Shown here: piece after piece, positions 6,249 through 9,948 of the stretch
Position numbering within the stretch: position 1 is the stretch's first letter
Layout: each line of letters starts with the position of its first letter
DNA from: JBFJVD01 sp041624375
GTDB lineage: Bacteria > Chloroflexota > Anaerolineae > Anaerolineales > E44-bin32
Direction of reading: 5' to 3'
NCBI GenBank assembly: GCA_041624375.1
Contig: JBFJVD010000101.1
Location: forward strand, 1 to 9,948
DNA length: 9,948 bases
Notes under the pieces: model-generated
Told to the model about the DNA's origin: nothing
Seen by the model: only the letters and a program-made list of their open reading frames with translations
Databases searched by the model: none
Made by a program: the position numbers and the translations under genes

Positions 6249-6596
6249 ATGGCAGACAGCAGCGATCACCGGCAGTTCGATGCCGCCGTTTACGAACTTG
6301 TGCGGTCCATCCCATTCGGGCGCGTCATGACCTACGGCCAGATCGCGGCGCTCATCCCCCCGCCGGAGTCGATCGACCCCATCGCCTACCGCCGCATTCG
6401 TGCCCGTTGGGTCGGCTACGCGCTGCGTCGCTGCCCGGACGATGTGCCGTGGCACCGGGTGGTGAACGCCGAGGGCCGGATCAGCCCACGCCCCGGGCAC
6501 AGCCCCCACATCCAGCGTCCGCTGCTGGAGGCGGAGGGCGTTCAATTCCGGAGCAACGGCTCTCTGGATCTGAAGCGTTATGGTTGGGACGGATGA
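6249..6596 (+). CDS. Alkyltransferase-like (ATL) DNA base-flipping protein, MGMT family
   Basis: ATL proteins bind O6-alkylguanine, flip the base into a pocket and flag the lesion for nucleotide excision repair, without removing the alkyl group. This 115-residue protein is the single MGMT DNA-binding domain. TYGQIA (28-33) carries the helix-turn-helix Tyr. ARWVGYAL (52-59) carries the Arg finger R53. The active-site motif reads PWHRVV (67-72), so Trp68 replaces the acceptor Cys of PCHRV, the defining ATL change. The rest, VNAEGRIS, fits the family, as does the length of about 100-115 residues. ATG 6249 is the first start before the domain. The leader (6217-6248) is pyrimidine-rich with no ribosome site, so the gene may be translated leaderless or at low level. 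It follows the orphan conserved gene, possibly co-transcribed. Confidence 0.93.
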   Translation: MADSSDHRQFDAAVYELVRSIPFGRVMTYGQIAALIPPPESIDPIAYRRIRARWVGYALRRCPDDVPWHRVVNAEGRISPRPGHSPHIQRPLLEAEGVQFRSNGSLDLKRYGWDG

Positions 6597-6642
6597 GGCG
6601 GACAGCGAGACCTCCCTGCCTGCGGCCCTCGTTCACACACAG

Positions 6643-6653
6643 CACCTCAGGTG
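6643..6653. repeat. Short palindrome upstream of the large membrane protein
   Basis: CACCT-C-AGGTG is a perfect 5-bp inverted repeat in the 94-bp gap between the ATL gene and the membrane protein gene. TTCAC (6632-6636) and GTGAA (6651-6655) also pair across it. No good promoter hexamers were found in the gap. It may be an operator or chance. Confidence 0.25.
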
Positions 6654-6690
6654 AAGGCGTGAGAGAGACGCTGGGCATTGTGCGGTTGCC

Positions 6691-8619
6691 ATGGTGAAGC
6701 GTTCCCTGGTCAGATCAGATTGGATCCTGCTCGCGTTCAGCCTCCTGATTGCACTGGTCGCCGTCCTGCAGACGTACCGGACGCTGAACGATTACGCCCG
6801 CTTGTGGCGGATGCCCCTGTGGCGCATGCGAACCGAACCGGCATTGAGCCGCAGTGCCGAGTACTTCCTTGGCGGCGAAGGCGCGGAATACCTCGACTTC
6901 ATCGCGACGGTAGTCCCGCCAGGTGGTCGCCTTGCGACCGTGCCGGGCCCGGTGAGAGGCTTTTCCTCGCAGAATATCCTCAAGTTCTTCCTGACCGACC
7001 GCACGATCATCAGCTGTGGCGGCCAGGGTCAGGACATGGTCGACTGCCTGACCACCGTGGAGACCTTCCTCCCTGCGGTCGGGGAGTTCCCCCCGCAGGC
7101 AGCCGTTGACGGGCTAACATGGATCCCCTACCCCGCAGCGGATGACCTCTACCGCGGCATCTATGCACCCACCGGCTACGCCCAAACCCTGCCGGCCGCT
7201 GAGCCGGCTTTCCGTCCATTGCTCAGCTTATTCGGCGCTGGACTGGTGATCGCGGCGCTGTTTACGCTCGGTGGGTTGATCACGTCCGCCATCCTCGGAC
7301 GGCTCGAGGCGGTCACCTGGCTGATGCTTGGCCTGCCGCTGGGGGCCGGCTTGCATGCCTTCGCTGTGTTCCTCTGGTCCTGGGCCGGCGGGCGGGTGGA
7401 CCGGCTTTCCACAATCTTGCTGTTCCTTGCGATGGTCCTTGTGCTGCTGGCTGTGCGCTGGCGCCAGTCCGTATCGCTACGAGATGGCCTGCGTGCAAAT
7501 CTCCGCTCCCTCTCCGTCCGGCGCCTGCGAATCCGGCCCATCGAGTGGACCCTGCTGTCGCTGATCGGGCTGCTGTGGACCGGCAGCGTCGTTATTGCCG
7601 TTGGCCGTGGATATTCCATGTTCGACGGCATGGCCATCTGGAGCTTGAAGGGGTATGTCATCGCACAGGAGGAAACGATTCTCGCAGCCGCCCGGGCGAG
7701 CGGGCATGGCCTGGCCTACCCCTTGAACCTCTCGCTGAATGTGGCAACGTTCGACCTTCTCAGCGGCGACCAGCTCCCCGGCTCGAAGCTCCTGTTCCCG
7801 GGCTTCACCACTTCTTTATTAATCGGGTGCGTCTGGTTCTGGCACCGCCACGGCCTGCCGCGTCCGATCGCCCTGCTTGGGGCCCTCCTGCTCCTCTCGG
7901 TGCCATTGATTTTCGAGCACAGCACCTATGGCTTTGCCAACCTGCCCTTCAGCGTCTATCTGACGCTGGGGTTCCTGTGGAGTATGGAGGGCTTTCTGGA
8001 GCAAAAAACCCGTGTCTTGCTGCTTGGCGGACTGCTGCTGTCGCTCGCCGGGTGGACTCGACCTGAGGGTATCGGCTTCGCCTTCACACTGGCCATGCCG
8101 CTGGCCGCCTTCGGCGTCTACCGACGGGTCGGATGGCGCCCTATCGTATTCTGGCTGGTGAGCATCGGATCGACTGCCGGAATCTGGCTGATCTTCGGCG
8201 CCAGCTATCTCCGCGAGGACCAGATCGGAGGCGCTTTGCAGGCGCTCATGGAAGCCTGGCAGGGCGGTGAGCTCCGCTTCAGCAGCCTGACCTTGATTCG
8301 CAGCTATGGCATTGATTGGCTCCTTACGCCGCGCATTTGGGGCTGGATCGTGCCGCTCGGTTTGTTTCTATCCGCCACCGCGCTCATACCCACCATCCGC
8401 AATCGAGACCGTCTTGCACTGCCGGTTTTCGGCGCAGCGACACTCGCCGCCTTGCTGCCGGCCTTGCTTTTCTTCACCGAATCCTTTGACGAAGCGGATT
8501 TCCGGACCTTCCTCACCGTTTCGTTCAACCGGGCCTATTTCCCGGCGGTGATCTTCCTGACGCTGCTCGCGCTGCTGATGCTGCGAAACTGGAAGGAGGA
8601 AGTGGCGCGAATTCGGTAA
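6691..8619 (+). CDS. Polytopic membrane protein, probable GT-C / GT39-like glycosyltransferase
   Basis: A 642-residue membrane protein. One N-terminal TM (about 10-28) is followed by an extracytoplasmic domain of about 140 residues (35-175), including YLDFIATVVPPGGRLATV. About a dozen more hydrophobic segments follow, roughly at 176-202, 208-232, 239-256, 285-304, 370-384, 392-408, 418-432, 441-455, 461-476, 484-503, 550-568, 576-595 and 615-632. FDGMAIWSLKGYVI (311-324), YPLNLSLNVA (343-352) and WTRPEG (455-460) recall the acidic first-loop and later loop motifs of lipid-linked-sugar glycosyltransferases such as the GT39/ArnT type. The substrate cannot be told. ATG 6691 lacks a clear ribosome site, and a GTG directly follows it. 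The next gene starts 53 nt downstream, on the same strand. A general hypothetical membrane protein is the alternative; the enzymatic call is moderate. Confidence 0.7.
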   Translation: MVKRSLVRSDWILLAFSLLIALVAVLQTYRTLNDYARLWRMPLWRMRTEPALSRSAEYFLGGEGAEYLDFIATVVPPGGRLATVPGPVRGFSSQNILKFFLTDRTIISCGGQGQDMVDCLTTVETFLPAVGEFPPQAAVDGLTWIPYPAADDLYRGIYAPTGYAQTLPAAEPAFRPLLSLFGAGLVIAALFTLGGLITSAILGRLEAVTWLMLGLPLGAGLHAFAVFLWSWAGGRVDRLSTILLFLAMVLVLLAVRWRQSVSLRDGLRANLRSLSVRRLRIRPIEWTLLSLIGLLWTGSVVIAVGRGYSMFDGMAIWSLKGYVIAQEETILAAARASGHGLAYPLNLSLNVATFDLLSGDQLPGSKLLFPGFTTSLLIGCVWFWHRHGLPRPIALLGALLLLSVPLIFEHSTYGFANLPFSVYLTLGFLWSMEGFLEQKTRVLLLGGLLLSLAGWTRPEGIGFAFTLAMPLAAFGVYRRVGWRPIVFWLVSIGSTAGIWLIFGASYLREDQIGGALQALMEAWQGGELRFSSLTLIRSYGIDWLLTPRIWGWIVPLGLFLSATALIPTIRNRDRLALPVFGAATLAALLPALLFFTESFDEADFRTFLTVSFNRAYFPAVIFLTLLALLMLRNWKEEVARIR

Positions 8620-8672
8620 ACTACTGCTTGGGAGCCTCACCGACGCCGGCTTCCGCCACCGATGGATGACCG

Positions 8673-9446
8673 ATGCATGCTCTGATCGCCGCCGGGGGCG
8701 TTCCCGGACCCGAAGATCCGATGTACGCTTTCACACACGGCGAACCTCGCGCCCTGGTGGACGTGGCCGGCAAGCCAATGATCCAATGGGTGCTCGACGC
8801 ACTGGGAAGCTCACGCAGATGCGAGCAGATCGTGATCGTCGGTCTGGGAGACGACGCCGGGCTTACCTGCGATAAACCGCTCCATTATGTGCCCAACCAG
8901 GGCGGTATGCTCCGCAACATCATCGGCGGCTTGTACCGAATCCAACAGCTCGACCCTGCCGCAACTCATGCGCTTTACGTGTCTGCCGATATCCCGACAG
9001 TCACACCTGAGATCGTCGACTGGCGCATCGAGGTTGCGGCCGGGTTTACGCAGGATGTGGACTATCTCGCCATTGAGCGGTCCGTGATGGAAGCCCGCTT
9101 TCCCGACTCCCGGCGCTCCTATGTTCGGCTTCGAGATGCCGAAGTCTGCGGCAGCGATATGAACGTGCTCCGCATAGGCCTGGCTGGAGAGGAAGAGATC
9201 TGGGAGCGCTTCATCGCCGCTCGCAAGAGCTTGCTGCGCCAGGCCGCCCTCATCGGCTTCGATACGCTTTTCCTGCTGCTGACAAGACGGCTCACGTTGA
9301 AAGAGGGCGAGCGGCGGGTGAAGCGCCGCTTTAATCTCACCGGACGCATTCATCTCTCCCCCTACCCCGAGCTCGGTATGGATGTCGATAAGCCGTTCCA
9401 GCTCGAAATCGTCCGCCGCGATCTCTCGGCGACGCCGACCGCCTGA
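8673..9446 (+). CDS. Nucleotidyltransferase-like protein (MobA/GlmU-type fold), atypical loop
   Basis: A 257-residue protein with a GT-A-like nucleotidyltransferase layout. MHALIAAGG (1-9) forms the first strand, followed by RALVDVAGKPMIQWVLDAL (26-44), where such enzymes carry K-x-L-x-x-x-x-x-K-P. Next come VPNQGGMLRNIIGG (73-86), the likely metal site YVSADIPTVTPEIV (102-115), and near the end MDVDKPFQLEIV (236-247). The family would transfer a nucleotidyl group from an NTP to a phosphorylated sugar, polyol or cofactor. The canonical GxGTR nucleotide-binding loop is missing; residues 9-25 (GVPGPEDPMYAF and following) stand in its place. The substrate is therefore unclear, and a Mob-type annotation would be risky. 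ATG 8673 begins exactly at the first strand; the ribosome site is weak. The PAP2 gene follows after only 4 nt, pointing to joint translation and a linked function. Confidence 0.8.
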   Translation: MHALIAAGGVPGPEDPMYAFTHGEPRALVDVAGKPMIQWVLDALGSSRRCEQIVIVGLGDDAGLTCDKPLHYVPNQGGMLRNIIGGLYRIQQLDPAATHALYVSADIPTVTPEIVDWRIEVAAGFTQDVDYLAIERSVMEARFPDSRRSYVRLRDAEVCGSDMNVLRIGLAGEEEIWERFIAARKSLLRQAALIGFDTLFLLLTRRLTLKEGERRVKRRFNLTGRIHLSPYPELGMDVDKPFQLEIVRRDLSATPTA

Positions 9447-9450
9447 GCCT

Positions 9451-9948
9451 ATGGGTCTCCAGCGCCTCCTGCAGACCGACGCAGTCTGGTCGCGCCGGCT
9501 CTCGATTCCGGAGCATCGAGGCGGGCTCCGCTCCGCCGCCGCCCTGCTGGCCCACTCGGGCGACTCCTGGTTCTGGTTGCTGGGTCTGGGGCTCGTCTGG
9601 CTGGCGTCTCCCGCCTGGCGCTCGTTGGCGCTGCGGGTTGGCGTGAGTGTGTTGCTGCTGGCAGCGGTTGTGCTGGCCGTGAAATTCCTGGTGCGCCGGC
9701 CGCGTCCGGCGGGGGAATGGGGGGCAATTTACCGCAACACCGATCCGCATTCCTTCCCGTCCGGCCACGCCGCTCGGGCAGGCCTGCTGGTCTGCCTGGT
9801 CTGGCTCTGGGGGCCGGTCTGGCTGGCGTTGATTTTCACGTCCTGGGCGCCGCTGATGAGCCTGGCGCGGGTCGGGCTCGGTGTGCACTACATCTCAGAT
9901 GTCGCCGCCGGCCTGGCCCTCGGCCTGCTGGCCGGCCTGCTGATCGGA
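9451..9948 (+). CDS. PAP2-family phosphatase (partial, runs off the window)
   Basis: The first 166 residues of a membrane phosphatidic-acid-phosphatase-type (PAP2) protein; the frame is still open at the window end. All three catalytic blocks are present: K78-x6-R85-P86 in KFLVRRPRP; SFPSGH (101-106); and A139-R140-x5-H146-x3-D150 in LARVGLGVHYISD. The usual Ser of the SRx5H block is Ala139, while the catalytic His residues, Arg and Asp are kept. Hydrophobic segments lie near 40-53, 58-77, 108-118, 122-138 and 150-166. Such enzymes dephosphorylate lipid phosphates or polyprenyl diphosphates at the outer membrane face. The ATG is 4 nt after the stop of the nucleotidyltransferase-like gene, indicating coupling. 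Little more than a terminal TM is expected to be missing. Confidence 0.9.
   Translation, partial: MGLQRLLQTDAVWSRRLSIPEHRGGLRSAAALLAHSGDSWFWLLGLGLVWLASPAWRSLALRVGVSVLLLAAVVLAVKFLVRRPRPAGEWGAIYRNTDPHSFPSGHAARAGLLVCLVWLWGPVWLALIFTSWAPLMSLARVGLGVHYISDVAAGLALGLLAGLLIG

Noticed and set aside
6678..7109. TTG-started + strand frame overlapping the start of the large membrane protein
   Set aside because: The Arg/Pro-rich, non-protein-like composition and the hydrophobic segments in the other frame show that it is a shadow.
9337..9888. Antisense open frame of 183 codons over the PAP2 gene
   Set aside because: It is a low-complexity Arg/Pro/Gln product opposite a clear PAP2 protein.
1..9948. CRISPR arrays, tRNA/rRNA genes, insertion sequences, att sites and long tandem repeats
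   Set aside because: Reading both strands gave no spaced direct repeats, cloverleaf-type sequence, transposase or integrase frame. The window looks like an ordinary dense chromosomal region.

Overview
The window is a gene-dense, high-GC bacterial chromosomal segment with eleven protein-coding genes. There is no tRNA, rRNA, CRISPR array, insertion sequence or phage gene that I can see. The gene styles together suggest a member of the Chloroflexota, perhaps Anaerolineae. They are a divergent Lgt-like protein, NAD+ synthetase split into two neighbouring genes, an orphan family sometimes labelled 'quinate 5-dehydrogenase', and an atypical nucleotidyltransferase-like protein. This placement rests on recall of family styles, not on a marker gene, and is tentative.

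Left part (1-1385): an unrecognised, highly charged helical protein is encoded on the + strand (159-788). It ends tail-to-tail, with a 38-bp overlap, against a RimI-like GNAT acetyltransferase on the - strand (751-1239). A divergent intergenic region of about 145 bp, holding a perfect 7-bp inverted repeat, separates the acetyltransferase from the next gene.

Central operon-like run (1385-5134, + strand): a divergent Lgt-like membrane protein with a probable TTG start, a nitrilase-fold glutaminase subunit, the ammonia-dependent NAD+ synthetase NadE, and a 12-TM-type MFS transporter. They are separated by only 9, 28 and 17 nt. The glutaminase and NadE should together act as a two-subunit glutamine-dependent NAD+ synthetase.

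Middle (5135-6596): a 167-bp gap contains a good sigma70-like promoter (5241-5246 / 5264-5269). It drives a conserved protein of unknown function (5302-6216), followed by a small alkyltransferase-like (ATL) DNA repair protein with Trp in place of the MGMT catalytic Cys.

Right part (6691-9948, + strand): a large polytopic membrane protein that looks like a GT-C/GT39-type glycosyltransferase, a nucleotidyltransferase-like protein with a non-canonical signature loop, and, 4 nt later, a PAP2-type phosphatase cut off by the window end. These three may form a cell-envelope or lipid-headgroup module, but that is inference. The best candidates for undescribed biology are the orphan 5302-6216 family, the nucleotidyltransferase-like/PAP2 pair, and the Lgt-like protein whose usual catalytic residues are replaced.
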